The notes: generated by a model from the sequence alone, not told the origin. DNA of 64,000 bases from Shinisaurus crocodilurus (GCA_021292165.1 CM037879.1:288026272-288090271); one strand, 5' to 3'; shown: positions 44,963 through 55,984, counted from the first letter of the stretch. Translations and numbers: made by a program.

Positions 44963-45410
44963 TAAATGTATACAGCACCTTTCAATGTTATGCCCCACCA
45001 AGTAACAGGGACAGCCCTAGTAGGAACATCATGGGAGGGGGGAGGCTGAGTCACGGGGACCCTTGCAACCCAGTGTGGACCCTGCAGTCCAGGCACTGGA
45101 GGAGGACACCACCAGCAGCTCCTTGCTGGGACAGGAGGAGTGAACACACCCGGGTGCAGAATCTGGGATACCAGTTCAAGAAGATGCCCCAGTCTCCACC
45201 CTGATGAATTCTGTGAGCCAGTTGTGCTGACCCGTCCTTCAGTATGTCCCCAATACAGGATGGCCTACACCCCCAATCATTCCCCCGGGCCCCAACAATA
45301 AAGGCATGAATAGAAGCAAGCACTATAAGGCAAAGCATCCGCCTTACAGTGCAAGAACTTCTGTTCCTACCACTTCTTCCAAGGAAAGGCCTTTGACTTA
45401 AGTATAACAG

Positions 45411-45592
45411 GGCCTGTGGCTTACGCTGGCTCAGCTTGTCTGAGCGTGGAAAGCTAAGCAGGGTCAAGCCTGGTTGTTACTTGGATGGGAGACCCCTCCT
45501 CTAGTTTCCTGCATTGAGCAGGGGGTTGGACTCGATAGCCTTGTAGGCTCCTTCCAACTCTATAATCTATGAAATCTATTAAATCTATGGAT
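45411..45592 (+). mobile_element. 5S rRNA-headed, CR1-tailed SINE, full head
   Basis: Starts GGCCTGTGGCTTACGCTGGC, continues with the 5S-like promoter boxes and the CR1 3' tail, and ends in tandem variants of ATCTATGAA. The junction GGGAGACCCCTCCTCTAG is the same as in the other copies. Confidence 0.87.
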
Positions 45593-45958
45593 CAGCCCCT
45601 GGGTGCACCAGGAAGAAGGGGTCAACTATAAAGGCATTCGGTTGATACCTGGACCATACTGATACAATACTTCTTCTGACCAACTCCTTGTTCTCTGGCT
45701 TCAAGCTCTAGCTTCCTGGCTAGACAGCCCCCCTGCTGTTTTCCAGCAACTCTTTTCCTGGAACCTGCTCCTGGCCTTGAGAGACAGCTTCCGTGCCTTG
45801 GTGGTAGATGGGGAACTGGAGCTTCAGCTCCAGCCTTGGTGAGAACAGAACAACAACAAGATCTTCTGTAAAAAGTATAAAGCATTTTAACTTCCTTACA
45901 ATTGTAAAATGTGTTTTATTCAACCTGTTGTCTCCAAACAGAATCCAATTAAGACATA

Positions 45959-46171
45959 GCGTATTTTTCGCTCCATAAGACGCACTCCCCCCCCCACACT
46001 AGGTGGAAATGTCTGTGCGTCCTATGGAGTGAATACAGTAAAAAAAAAATTATTTTTTTTTTTTACTTTCCTCTGCTGGTCCGAAGAGCGGAGGACTCCT
46101 GGGCAGGGCGGGGGAAGCCCCCGCCTCTCAGCTAATTCCCCATGGAACAGCTGATTTTTTTTAAAAAAAAA

Positions 46172-46205
<34 letters not shown>

Positions 46206-46461
46206 AAAATTTATTATTTTTTTTACTTTCCTCTGCTGGTCCAGAAGAGCGGAGGACTCCTGGGCAGGGCAGGGGAAGCCCCCACCTCTCAGCTGATTCC
46301 CCGCGGAACAGCTGATTTTTTAAAAAATAAAATAATAATTATTATTATTATTTTACTTTCCTCTGCTGGTCTGGAAGAGCAGAGAACTCCTGGGCAGGGT
46401 GGGGGAAGCCCACGCCTCTCAGCTGATTCCCCGTGGAACAGCTGATTTTTTAAAAAATAAA

Positions 46462-46493
<32 letters not shown>

Positions 46494-46609
46494 GTAATTA
46501 TTATTTTTTTAACTTTCCTCTGCTGGTCCAGAAGAACAGAGAACTCCTGGGCAGGGTGGGGGAAGCCCCCGCCTCTCAGCTGATTCCCCGTGGAACAGCT
46601 GATTTTTTT

Positions 46610-46654
<45 letters not shown>

Positions 46655-46824
46655 TACTTTCCTCTGCTGGTCCGGAAGAGCGGAGGACTCCTGGGCAGGG
46701 CGGGGGAAGCCCCCGCCTCTTAGCTGATTCCCCGCGGAACAGCTGATTTTAAAAAAATATTTTTTGGTACCATACGGTAAGTGCGTCTTATAGTCCGGTG
46801 CGTCTTATGGAGCGAAAAAATGCG
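45959..46824. mobile_element. DNA element related to family F, interior expanded to a minisatellite
   Basis: The left end GCGTATTTTTCGCTCCATAA and right end GTGCGTCTTATGGAGCGAAA are inverted repeats of the TATAAGACG type. TA precedes the left end. The interior (46064-46760) consists of five tandem units with a ~95-bp GC-rich core separated by (ATT)n tracts. Confidence 0.75.
46064..46760. repeat. Five-copy minisatellite with (ATT)n spacers
   Basis: The core starts TACTTTCCTCTGCTGGTCCG, passes GGACTCCTGGGCAGGGCGGG and ends GGAACAGCTGATTTTT. Units begin near 46064, 46224, 46354, 46510 and 46655. Spacing varies (160, 130, 156, 145 bp) because the ATT spacers differ in length. Confidence 0.88.
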
Positions 46825-47085
46825 GTTCTGTAGTTTGTAAAAACAAAACAAAAAAACCAACAGATAATGAGAGGTATTTGACAATTACCTCATCTTACTT
46901 AAAAATAAGAAACTGTATTAAGATTTGTTTATATTATCAGAGTATAACTATAAAGGGATGATATGTCTGTTACCAACCCTGCACTGTTAGTTCCTATGAG
47001 GTCAGGTTTTGCCAAGTTGGATAATTTAGATTCCTAGTATCTCGGATAAGCAGCATTTCAGTTTTCCCCATTCACTCTGATTTGG

Positions 47086-47131
<46 letters not shown>

Positions 47132-48064
47132 TTGTATATGGGGTTGCAACACCATAGAACAAATCAATCTCCAAAACAGGAGAATACATGGAGTATGAAG
47201 GGGTACCAATTAAAGAAGAAAGTTGTACATAATTTATATACCCTTTTCAGGTCAGTTTTGGCCCCAAATAAGGTTTAAACATTTAAAATATAATAGTAAG
47301 GAACAGCAGTAATTGTTGTTGTTGTTTTTTATTATTAACCAAGCTCTCAGAAAATGTTTTTTTGATATCTCATTCATTAACATCCATCTGACAAAAATCC
47401 CATCACTACTTACCATACCACATTAACAGTGGGGAACAGTTGCAACAATTCCATCTATGCTTGCTTAGTCGCTTCTACCTTATTCCCTGAAGGAATGAAG
47501 CATGGAGGGGTGGGTCAGATGAAGGATGAAACAATCTCTCTGCCTGAACAGCAGACAACTGACATGCCTCATGTTTGTAAAGGGAATAAAGATCTGTCCA
47601 TCAAGACTGACTTGACAAGACTGCCCAATGAAATGCTAAGTGACGAAACAAGGGCTTTTTAGCTGAATAAAGCAAAAGGTCATAAAAAGTGTCTATGGGC
47701 CTTCAGGCAGTGTATTGTGCTTCAAAGGGAAGGTTAATGTTAAAAAGGAGAGTAAAGAGAGCAGCTGTGAAGCATGTGGAATACAAAGTTGTAGTGGAAG
47801 ATCTGCTGGTGGGGTTGCTTAAACAACAGGGTCAGTAAATGCCATACAGTATCTTACATGATGTTCCCATTTTGGGAGCATGGAGGTCATAAGGAAGTCT
47901 GTTGTGCATGTGAATGAATGAGCCTGCATTTGCATGTATGCAGCGATTTGACATTATGTGCTGTTCCAAGATTACACCAGACAGTATTTGCATCCCATGA
48001 TAAAAGAGAAAGGAGATGAGGGATGAGGTGGGCAATAGGCAGATAATGTTCTTGGTTCTGCTGC
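46825..48064. other. Mostly unique intronic sequence
   Basis: Only the TC/CA microsatellite at 47089 is recognised. Confidence 0.4.
47089..47131. repeat. (TC)n(CA)n compound microsatellite
   Basis: TC units directly followed by CA units. Confidence 0.9.
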
Positions 48065-48267
48065 CGATTAAAATATTGAAGCCGCAGCCGCGGCTTGTCA
48101 TGTCATCCGAACCCGGTGAGGGTGGGTTGTTGGTGTGGTTAACAAACCACCCACAACCCAAAAACAGCCCGTGTATTCTGGGTGGTTTGTTAAACACGGC
48201 AACAACCCACTCTCGCCTGGTTCAAACAACACGGCAAGCCGTGGTCTCGGCTTGAATATTCAAAAGC
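48065..48267. mobile_element. Imperfect hairpin element, family not recognised
   Basis: Left arm GCCGCGGCTTGTCATGTCAT ... GGTGGGTTGTTG pairs with right arm CAACAACCCACTCTCGCC ... CACGGCAAGCCGTGGTCTCG. The outer AATATTGAAGCC pairs with GGCTTGAATATT. An inner palindrome GTTAACAAACCACCC / GGGTGGTTTGTTAAAC lies at the centre. No target duplication identified. Confidence 0.65.
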
Positions 48268-48491
48268 CACCTGGCACACGCCACAATCCACACTTAAATA
48301 GGCCACTTTGGGTCATGCTCCCCGTCCCCCTCCTGGGTAACAAATAATTAATAGAAAACAATAAAAGTGTGACTTAAAAAAAACACAACACCAGCATATT
48401 TATGATAAAAGGGACCACCACAAAATAAGAACTCCAGCTGAAGAATCACAACTCTTGCCAAGCAGGCTTGGACTGATATCCTGAGGATAGG

Positions 48492-49062
48492 ATCTAAAGC
48501 GGGGATGGGGAACCTCCAGCTCACAGAACTTCCCACCGGGCCTGCAGAGGCTTGGACTCCCTCCACAGGCGCTGCCCTGCTCAGCCCGCCAAGCCCTCGG
48601 CTCCACGGACCCTGCCCCCCCCCCCGGCTACCTCCTGGCACCCCTAAGCACTGCCCCCTGGAATCCACCAAGGGATTAGGGAGGAAGAGGGGAAAGGAAT
48701 CCTTGTCGTCTCCCCACTGGAGGTAAAGTGGCATGCTAAGTGCTTCCACTGGGTTTCTGAGCCAAAGAAAGCCCAGGTGGGAGTGAAGATGACGGAGCAG
48801 TAAAGTGGACTGCGCTGGCTCAGCTTCGCCTGCCCTACATCCTCTCCAGTGGAGGAAGGTGCGGGGTGGATAAAGCCACGCTGGCTGAGGCACCAGGGGA
48901 ATCATCACCCTCCACCTCAACCAGGATGGCCTTGCTGCACACGGGCGTTCCCTGACTGCCAGGAAGGCCTGCCCACGTGCAGAGAAGCCTGGTCCCCAGC
49001 TGAACCGTCGGATGGGTCATCTGACCCCCACCCCAAATATGTTCCCCACCCCTGATCTGAAG
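48492..49062. mobile_element. 555-bp GC-rich hAT-type element with 8-bp duplication
   Basis: Element 48500-49054 begins CGGGGATGGGGAACCTCCAG and ends ATGTTCCCCACCCCTG. Flanks ATCTAAAG and ATCTGAAG match at 7 of 8. The interior is GC-rich with chance open frames on both strands and no transposase motif. Confidence 0.78.
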
Positions 49063-49720
49063 AATGAATGAAGCATGCAAGACAGAACTACAAGCAGAGC
49101 CGGAGCTTTCACTTCCTGATTCCTCTCTGCAGCAGTTCCTGTTCTCTTGAGTTTCATTGGATTTGTCTGCTCACTAGTGGGAAATAAAACGGTCAAATCA
49201 GAAGTTAAGGTTCTAGCTACACAAGCACGCACTCCTCTCCAACATAACCATATCTGATCATTGGATTCTGGCACTGGATCTAATCAGCAATATTCCCTGC
49301 TGCATATGCTCAGACTTCCTCCACAGCAGAGGTTTCTAAAGTGCTCCTCAAAAAGTAATTATAGTAGCCACTCTCTCTAGCATCAGCAACGGACAGTCAA
49401 GCCTGCCCTGACTCCAGCCCTGGCTCCAACCCTCTGTTTTGTTTTAACAGGCTATTAGTTTGCTAAACTGAGATGGAATCGAAAGAAATGAAGCACACTG
49501 TTGTTTCCCTGCCTCCAAGAAACATTTGCAGGGTCAGGAAACCTGGATGCTAAACAATTGTGTGTTTAATTGACATCCAAAGAACAGTGCAGAATTCCAC
49601 GTGGCCATCCCAACTGACAGAGACAAAACAGATTTGAGGAAGAAGAGAAGACACATTTGTTGGCAATATAACAAACAGCATCTAAAGGAGCTTCTCAGCT
49701 TACAATGCAAGAGATCAACA

Positions 49721-49972
49721 TTTATTTATTTATTTATTTATTTATTTGTTATATTTATACCCCGCCTTTTTTCCTGCAAGGAACCCAAGGCAGCTTACAT
49801 AATCCTCATCCTCCTCTCCATTTTATCCTCACAACAACCCTGTGAGGTAGGTTAGACTGAGAGTCAGTGACTGGCCCAAAGTCACCCAGTGAGTTTCATG
49901 GCTGAGCGGGGAATAGAACCCGGATCTCCCGAGTCCCAGTCCGACACTCTCACCACTACGCCACACTGGCTT
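49721..49972 (-). mobile_element. tRNA-derived squamate-type SINE, minus
   Basis: On minus it has the same parts as 3243-3488: B box region CGGGTTCTATTCC, GGGTTGTTGTGAGGATAAAA and GGAAAAAAGGCGGGGTATAA, with an (AAAT)n tail at 49721-49748. Better preserved than the other two copies. Confidence 0.85.
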
Positions 49973-50212
49973 GTTTTTTATTAACTGGTTTTAGTATATC
50001 AGCATTACATCTAAATCCTGAACTGTGAATAATCTTAATTATGGTTTGTTGAAACAAGCCAACTTCATAGCCCACGGTTTGAAAAGGTCAACCCAGTGAG
50101 TGACTGCTGTGAAAAAGGCAAACTCCATGTTAGGCATAATTAGGAAGGGAAACTGAAAATAAAACTGCCAATATCATACAGTTCGGGTCACTGCACCTAA
50201 AAAAGGATACCA

Positions 50213-50555
50213 CAGAAAAGGGCCTTTTCTGTAGGTAGTCCCCCAACTGTGGAACAAGCTCCGCCCTGAGGCCCGCCTGGCGCCAACTCTACTATCTTTT
50301 CGTTGCCAGGTCAAAACTGCCCTCTATGATGAGGCTTTTAACAACTCTAAATAGTGCATTGGTGGGGTGGCTATTTTTATCTTTTTTACTGGTCTTGTTA
50401 TATGAACTTGTTTTAGTTATTAGAGTTGTTTTTTAAATTTGGTTTAAAATTTTTATACTGTTTTTATTGTGTATATATTTTATATTGTATTTTATTGTAT
50501 TTTTAATTGATCGTTGTAAACCACCCAGAGAGCTTTGGCTATTCCGTGGTATAGA

Positions 50556-50606
<51 letters not shown>
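50213..50606 (+). mobile_element. L2 LINE 3' end nested in CR1
   Basis: Carries GGCCTTTTCTGTAGG, GAGGCCCGCCTGGCGCC, then the A/T-rich L2 3' untranslated region and the terminal box CCACCCAGAGAGCTTTGGCT. It ends in GTATAGA(GATGAT)n. The flanks reconstruct a continuous CR1, so this L2 inserted later. Confidence 0.8.
50555..50606 (+). repeat. (GAT)n microsatellite at the L2 3' end
   Basis: About 16 GAT units directly following the L2 terminal GGTATAGA. It is an expansion of the element's own 3' terminal repeat. Confidence 0.85.
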
Positions 50607-50607
<1 letters not shown>

Positions 50608-51174
50608 GTAGAGTTGGAAAAAGTGCAGAAAAGGGCAACTAAAATGATCAAGCGGCTGGAGCAACTCCCCGATGATGAAAGGTTACAGCAGCTGGGATTG
50701 TTTAGCTTAGAAAAAAGACGAGGAAGAGGAGACGTGATAGAGGTGTACAAAATGATGTCTGGTGTGGAGAAAGTGGAGGGGGAGACATTTTTCTCCCTCT
50801 CTCATAATACTAGGAACCCAAAGGGGTCATCCCATGAAACCGATTGGTGGGAGAATCAGAACAGATAAAAGGAAGGACTTCTTCACACAGCACAGAGTTA
50901 AACTATGGAATTCACTTCCACAAGATGTAGTGATGGCCACCAATTTGAACGGCTTTAAAAGGGAACTGGACAAATTCATGGAGAATAAGGTCATCAATGG
51001 CTACTAGTCCTGATGGCTCTATGCTTCCTCCAGTGTCAGAGGCAGTATGCCTATGTACACCAGTTGCTGGGGAACATGGGCAGGAGGGTGCTGTTGCATT
51101 CATGTCTGCTTGTGAATTTCCCACAGGCAGCTGGTATCCAAGAATCTCAGGCATGGATCTTTCCCAGCCTAGCA

Positions 51175-51275
51175 ATCAGAGATCCTTCTAGTAACTGGAA
51201 ATACTAAAGTTTAAACCTGGGACCTTCTGCATACAACGCAAGTACATTACCACTGAGCCACAGCCCCTTTAAAAA
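51175..51275 (-). mobile_element. SINE head fragment, minus
   Basis: AACCTGGGACCTTCTGCATA and CATTACCACTGAGCCACAG are the antisense B- and A-box region of the second tRNA-SINE family. Confidence 0.6.
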
Positions 51276-51330
51276 GATGAGTTCCAAATCCATGGTCTGT
51301 CACAGGCTTATATAACATAAGGCCCTTATT

Positions 51331-51592
51331 TATTTATTTTATTTATTTATTATATTTATACTTTTTTCCTGCAAGGAACCCAAGGTGGCTTACATAATCC
51401 TCCTCCTCCTCTTCATTTTATCCTCACAACAACCCTGTGAGGTAGGTTAGGCTGAGAGTCAGTGACTGGCCCAAAGTCACCCAGTGAGTTTCATGGCCGA
51501 GCGAGGACTAGAACCTGGATCTCCTGAGTCCCAGTCCAACACTCTCACCACTATGCCACACTGGCTTTCTCACCACTACACCACACTGGCCC
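51331..51592 (-). mobile_element. tRNA-derived squamate-type SINE with duplicated head, minus
   Basis: Same family. The first 25 bp of the head are present twice: CTCACCACTATGCCACACTGG at about 51543-51563 and CTCACCACTACACCACACTGG at 51569-51589. The tail is at 51331-51362. Confidence 0.83.
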
Positions 51593-52334
51593 TTGAGCTA
51601 ACTGCAATCCCAGGGGGAATTCCAGAACTGTTTGCAGCCCATTCCCACATCTCTGTGAAAACATCTAAGGCTCATTGTACCCCCCCCCAAAAATGGCAGC
51701 AGGGGTGGAAGAATCACTGCAATAGGAGCATCACTACACTGCATCATTCCGCCTCTCCCTGAATTCAGAAGCATGCAGGTGCAGCAGGTGCCAGTTTTTC
51801 CAGCCTGTTGCAGCAGCCAGCCAGCCTCACTGCATGGTCTACCTACAAATGTGCAGACTTCCACAAATACATTCGCCATACACACAAGGGCAAGTGTGGT
51901 GTTGCCTCTGGTGACCAGTTACCACCACCTTTTCTGCTTTAGAGCAGGAAAGGTGGGCAGAGAAGTGTTGGATGCCACAGCCTGAAGGTGCCACATGTGC
52001 CTTCAAGCAGTGGTGCTCCACTCTGCAAGCTCTCTGCCTAGCCTTCCATGCAGAAATGGATGAGGGAGCATTGGACATTGCTGCCCAAAGATGCACGAAG
52101 AACCTCCAGGCAACGGTGCACAAAAGTACATGCTTCCTGTCCCTCACAGCCTTCCCCTTAGGAACAATAAAAAGGCCAGCATATTCCAATACAGGTTCAG
52201 GTAAGCAGATTCCCGATGCATATATCAAGACACTTGCATGGCCATTCCATACTGCACATGTACAGGCTTTACCCAAGTGGGATGTTAGCACCACCAGAAG
52301 CACCATCAAATGGAGCCACCACCTTGCGGTTGAA
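51593..52334. other. GC-richer block with overlapping open frames, no family recognised
   Basis: A 156-codon frame on minus (51839-52309) and a 134-codon frame on plus (51972-52376) overlap in opposite directions. Neither has a domain, signal peptide or splice signals I recognise. It may be the interior of an unknown transposon. Confidence 0.35.
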
Positions 52335-52405
52335 ATTATTTTATTTTATTTATTTCATTTATATACTACCCAATAGTCGAAGCTCTCTGGGCGGTTTACA
52401 ACAAT
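52335..52405 (-). mobile_element. L2 3' terminal fragment, minus
   Basis: ATTTATATACTACCCAATAG then TCGAAGCTCTCTGGGCGG is the reverse complement of an L2 3' terminus with its AAATA tail. Confidence 0.7.
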
Positions 52406-52504
52406 TCACAAAATAAGACATAACATGCTTAGAAATGAAGGTGGGTTTTTTGTTGTTGTTTGTTTTACCTTTAAGAAAATGTTTCTGGATTCTTTTTACA
52501 TAAA

Positions 52505-52960
52505 TATTTAATTATTTATTTATTTCAGAGAATTTTTATACTGCTTTTCATCTTAATTTAAAATACAAAATACCAAAGTGGTTTACAGGATAAAATTATG
52601 ATAAAATACAATGAAACAAATCATTAAAACAATAAAACAATAAATTCCATTAAGATAACCAGGGATAGACAGCATGCTAGCAGTCAGGGAAAAGCCCGGG
52701 CAAACAAATGTGTCTTCAAGTTGTCAGTAGAAACACTCCACACTAAGAGCACACCTGATCTCAGTGGGGAGATCACACCGCATGGCGGGTGCGCCACAAT
52801 TGGAAAGGCATTATATGAACTGATGAATGTTCACATGACACCAAGGAAAAAGGTGGGAAGCCTTCTGAAAGCACGATGGTAAGGGAAAGCCCCAAGAGCT
52901 GAGTTGTGAAACTTATGCCATGCTTTCCACTTAGGTGAAAAATTCTGAGCCCAACAAGCA
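52505..52960 (-). mobile_element. LINE-derived 3' region, minus
   Basis: TTTATTTATTTCAGAGAATT, AAGTGGTTTACAGGATAAAA, AAATGTGTCTTCAAGTTGTC and CTCAGTGGGGAGATCACACC resemble an antisense L2/L3-like LINE 3' region; decayed. Confidence 0.5.
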
Positions 52961-52996
52961 CTGCTGACAGCCAGAGTAGATATCCTGGGGCTAGAT

Positions 52997-53131
52997 CAGT
53001 GTTCTCCAACCTTGGGTCCCCAGATGTTTTTGGCCTACAACTCTCAGCATGCCCCAGCCAGCGTAGCTGGCTGGGGCATGCTGGGAGTTGTAGGCCAAAA
53101 ACATCTGGGGACCCAAGGTTGGAGAACACTG
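52997..53131. mobile_element. hAT-type hairpin element (family A), 135 bp near-perfect palindrome
   Basis: Starts CAGTGTTCTCCAACCTTGGG and ends with its reverse complement; the centre is AGCCAGCGTAGCTGGCT. Same length and nearly the same sequence as 62246-62380. The flanks give no clear duplication. Confidence 0.85.
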
Positions 53132-53189
53132 TTCAGCTAGCGTGTATGTCTATCAATTGCAATGTTGGGAGGGAGCTAGGCTTGAAGGG

Positions 53190-53345
53190 AACAGCCACAG
53201 CTTGATGGTAGAGCACATGCCAAAGGTCCCAAAGTTCAAACCCTGACATCTCCAGGTTGGGCCAGGAAAGACCCCTGCCTGAAATCGTGGAGAGGCACTG
53301 CCAGTCGGTGTAAACAACACTGAGCTAGATCGACGAAAGGCTGGC
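53190..53345 (+). mobile_element. Second tRNA-derived SINE family
   Basis: GCCACAGCTTGATGGTAGAG, AAAGTTCAAACCCTGACATC, GAGGCACTGCCAGTCGGTGT and GAGCTAGATCGACG are recognisable though diverged. Confidence 0.72.
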
Positions 53346-53424
53346 ATAACCAGAGTGATTTGAGTGGAAGGACTGAGTTCCAGTTCAGTTCCGGTACTCA
53401 AAACAACTTCCTGAGCTCAAACTT

Positions 53425-53582
53425 TACATGCTTGCATGCAGAAGGTCCCAGGTTGGATCCCCGGTATCTCCGGGTAGGGCAGGAAAAACTCCTGCTTGTA
53501 TCCCTGGAGAGCTGCTGCCAGTCTGTGTTGACAGTACTGGGCTGGATGGACCGACTCAGTATAAGGCAGCTTCCTATGTCTT
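53425..53582 (+). mobile_element. Second tRNA-derived SINE family
   Basis: TGCTTGCATGCAGAAGGTCC, CCGGTATCTCCGGGTAGGG, CTGCTGCCAGTCTGTGTTGA and AGTATAAGGCAGCTTCCTAT. The 5' head is missing. Confidence 0.75.
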
Positions 53583-53667
53583 TTGCACCAGGCTCTGGTT
53601 AGTGAATCTCGGGTTTCAAGTAAAAAAAAAAAATCGATCCTGCAAGCCTGAAGTCTGCCACCCATGA

Positions 53668-53725
53668 GCAAGATGGTCCAATGGTCTGACTCCATATAAG
53701 GCAGCTTCCATTGTTCCTAGGCTTA
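53668..53725 (+). mobile_element. SINE tail fragment
   Basis: AAGATGGTCCAATGGTCTGA and TATAAGGCAGCTTCCATTGT are the end of the second tRNA-SINE family. Confidence 0.5.
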
Positions 53726-53730
53726 TGATA

Positions 53731-55274
53731 TGGCCGAGGGGTGCACAGTAAACCCTCTTTTAATCTTGCAGCTGTCTCCACTCGTGAGTAAAAAAATTTG
53801 AGACATCCAGACATCCAGAGAAAATTTAAAGTTACCTTGCCTTAGCAATTTCACCCCAGTAGGAGCTCTCAGAGTTTTACAGAAGAATGCACCTGATGAT
53901 TTATAAATATTAAATATACTGTAAATTTTAAAGTATATATTTTGGGAGTGCTGCAGGACACCATTCAAATTATCTAATGCAATCTAACACTGCAGCCAGC
54001 AATCTCTTGGAGGCAATATTCTTGACCTTAGCACCACAATGGGAATGTTTGCTGTGTCTATTTCATCTGTGCTTTTTCCACAAGTCACAAAGATCATTAT
54101 CACAGCAAAGAAAAATATTTATAGGACATCTGCTTGCCAATGTGCAGAAAATCACACGGAGGTTATCCACAAGAGCATGGGGCCGGGGTGGGTGGGGAGG
54201 TTTAACTCTTTGCTGATCTTCTTGGCTTTCAGCATTTTTAAAATCAAATCTGAAAGAATAATAATGTAGGGTTTTTTTAGCTTCACTTTAATTCAAGAGA
54301 GTCAAAGTCCTCCTAGAAGTACGCAATGTCTACACTCTGTTCAAAATGAGGCAGTGAAAATACATAAACGAAAAGTCCTGAACTATTAGAAGAACGTGAA
54401 AATCACAGAGCAGGTCAGTGCAAGAACTGCACACATTTCTGACACACATAGTATAGTAGCTCATCGCTCAAACGATCCAGTTATTTTCTGTGAATCATAA
54501 AGGTGAGTAAGAGATGATGTAATAAATTCAAATGCCGCTCCAACTATTTAGAAACATTAACCATACATGCCAGAAAGGAGCACTGGCCACAACATGTCGT
54601 CAGAAATTCAAATAAGGCAAATGCAGACATTCTGATTAGTTATTAATTTTATCTACCATCATTCCCATGGAACAAGTCCCATATTAAAAAGGCCCAAAAA
54701 GACTTACTCTGGTTTAGAGTAAGGAGGATGAGAAAGTAGATCAAGCATTTCCATGTCTCCCTTTATGTTAAGATGAGAATAAGGGGATAGTCAGTGAACA
54801 GTGAAATTGAAAAGCAACAATATTGAAACTGATTAAATGCACTGTTAACCTGAAGAACTCATGGCCACGAGGATCAACAAAGAAAGCTTAGTAAAAAATT
54901 AAAGTGAGTCAGGTGCTTATATTAGCACATTTCATTTTTAAAAAGTTAATCCTCTTTTAAATAGCAATTATTTGAGAGCACTTCATATTTACTCTTTTTT
55001 TATTATTATGAAACAGCTGCTTAACCTGCCTGCCATGCAGGGTTAAAAATAGCATCCAGATCTAATTCCTAGATGCAATGCATTAGGAAGATTCTTTCTA
55101 GAATTGAATTCCTCCAAAATGCTCACAAGTTAACACTTTCCTCTACCGAGGCTGGAGAAAGAAACTGGAGGGCCTTGGAAGCGTATTAGAAACTGGACTT
55201 CTAAAGACCTGGAGCCAATATGGTTAAACTACATTGGGGAGAAAAAGCTCTCTCAACCAGGATAGCTTGTTTGC
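53731..55274. other. AT-rich unique intronic sequence
   Basis: No repeat or exon found. Candidate for conserved non-coding elements in 54880-55090. Confidence 0.4.
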
Positions 55275-55908
55275 CTCTAACACAGCGGTCCCCAACCTTT
55301 TTGGCACCAGGGACCAGTTCCATGGAAGACAATTTTTCCACGGACCGGGGGGGGGGGGGTTGGTCACCCACCGCTCACCTCCTGCTGTGCGGCTGAGGGG
55401 ATGTATCTGAGAGTCTCGAGGGGGCTGAAGCAAGTCGAACTCGCCCCGCTCGACACCCCCCCCCCGAGACTCTCGGTGACTTACCTGCTGCTGCTCGACT
55501 TAAACGCACCGGGGAAAGGACCTATGAGGTCCCTGGCGTGTCACTTCCTGGTTCTCCGGCGCTGCTCTTTTTACGTAAATACCATGGTAAAGTACCTTAA
55601 AACGGCTGCGATTTGCTATTCGCGGCCGTTTTAGGGTACTTGACCATGGTATTTACGTAAGAAGAGCAGCGCCGGAGAACCAGGAAGTGACACAACGGGT
55701 CTCCCGTTGCGTCACTTCCAGTTTTCCGAAAATGCTTGCCGGGAGGTGAGCAGAGGGATGAGCGGCAGGGGGTGCTCACCGGAGCTCGCGAGCACCCTGA
55801 GAGCCAGGTGGAGTGCTCACGGCAGCTGGGCATCCCGGCCCGGTTCCTAACAGGCCACGGTCCCGGTACCGGTCTGCGGACCGGGGATTGGTGACCCCTG
55901 CTCTAACA
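55275..55908. mobile_element. 618-bp hAT-type element with perfect 8-bp duplication and internal palindrome
   Basis: Element 55283-55900 begins CAGCGGTCCCCAACCTTTTT and ends GGGGATTGGTGACCCCTG; CTCTAACA flanks both sides. Internally, GTCACTTCCTGGTTCTCCGG starting near 55539 is the reverse complement of the end of a second arm finishing near 55692, about three mismatches over 67 bp. A second, smaller hairpin (GAGAGTCTCG / CGAGACTCTC) lies at 55409-55475. No coding sequence. Confidence 0.88.
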
Positions 55909-55984
55909 TACAGATATGTAACGCAACTACTGTCTGCATTCAAACCCCACATTTCACACAAAACATATTCTGTTGGGATTCATG

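Larger units (their letters stand above)
50085..51140 (+). mobile_element. CR1 LINE copy split by an L2 insertion
   Basis: Left part 50085-50212 contains GTTAGGCATAATTAGGAAGG and ends AAAAAAGGATAC. The right part from 50607 begins TGTAGAGTTGGAAAAAGTGC and encodes [20 protein letters not shown] and then [20 protein letters not shown]. Joined across the L2 at 50213-50606 these form one normal CR1 reading. There is also an internal deletion on the left. The 3' untranslated region runs to about 51140. Confidence 0.8.

Noticed and set aside
46064..46760. Regularly spaced repeats reminiscent of a CRISPR array
   Set aside because: Repeat units are ~95 bp, spacers are simple ATT tracts, and the array lies within a eukaryotic DNA transposon.
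48348..48920. 190-codon minus-strand frame
   Set aside because: Lies across the boundary of the GC-rich hAT-type element 48500-49054 and has low-complexity proline-rich translation. No family resemblance.
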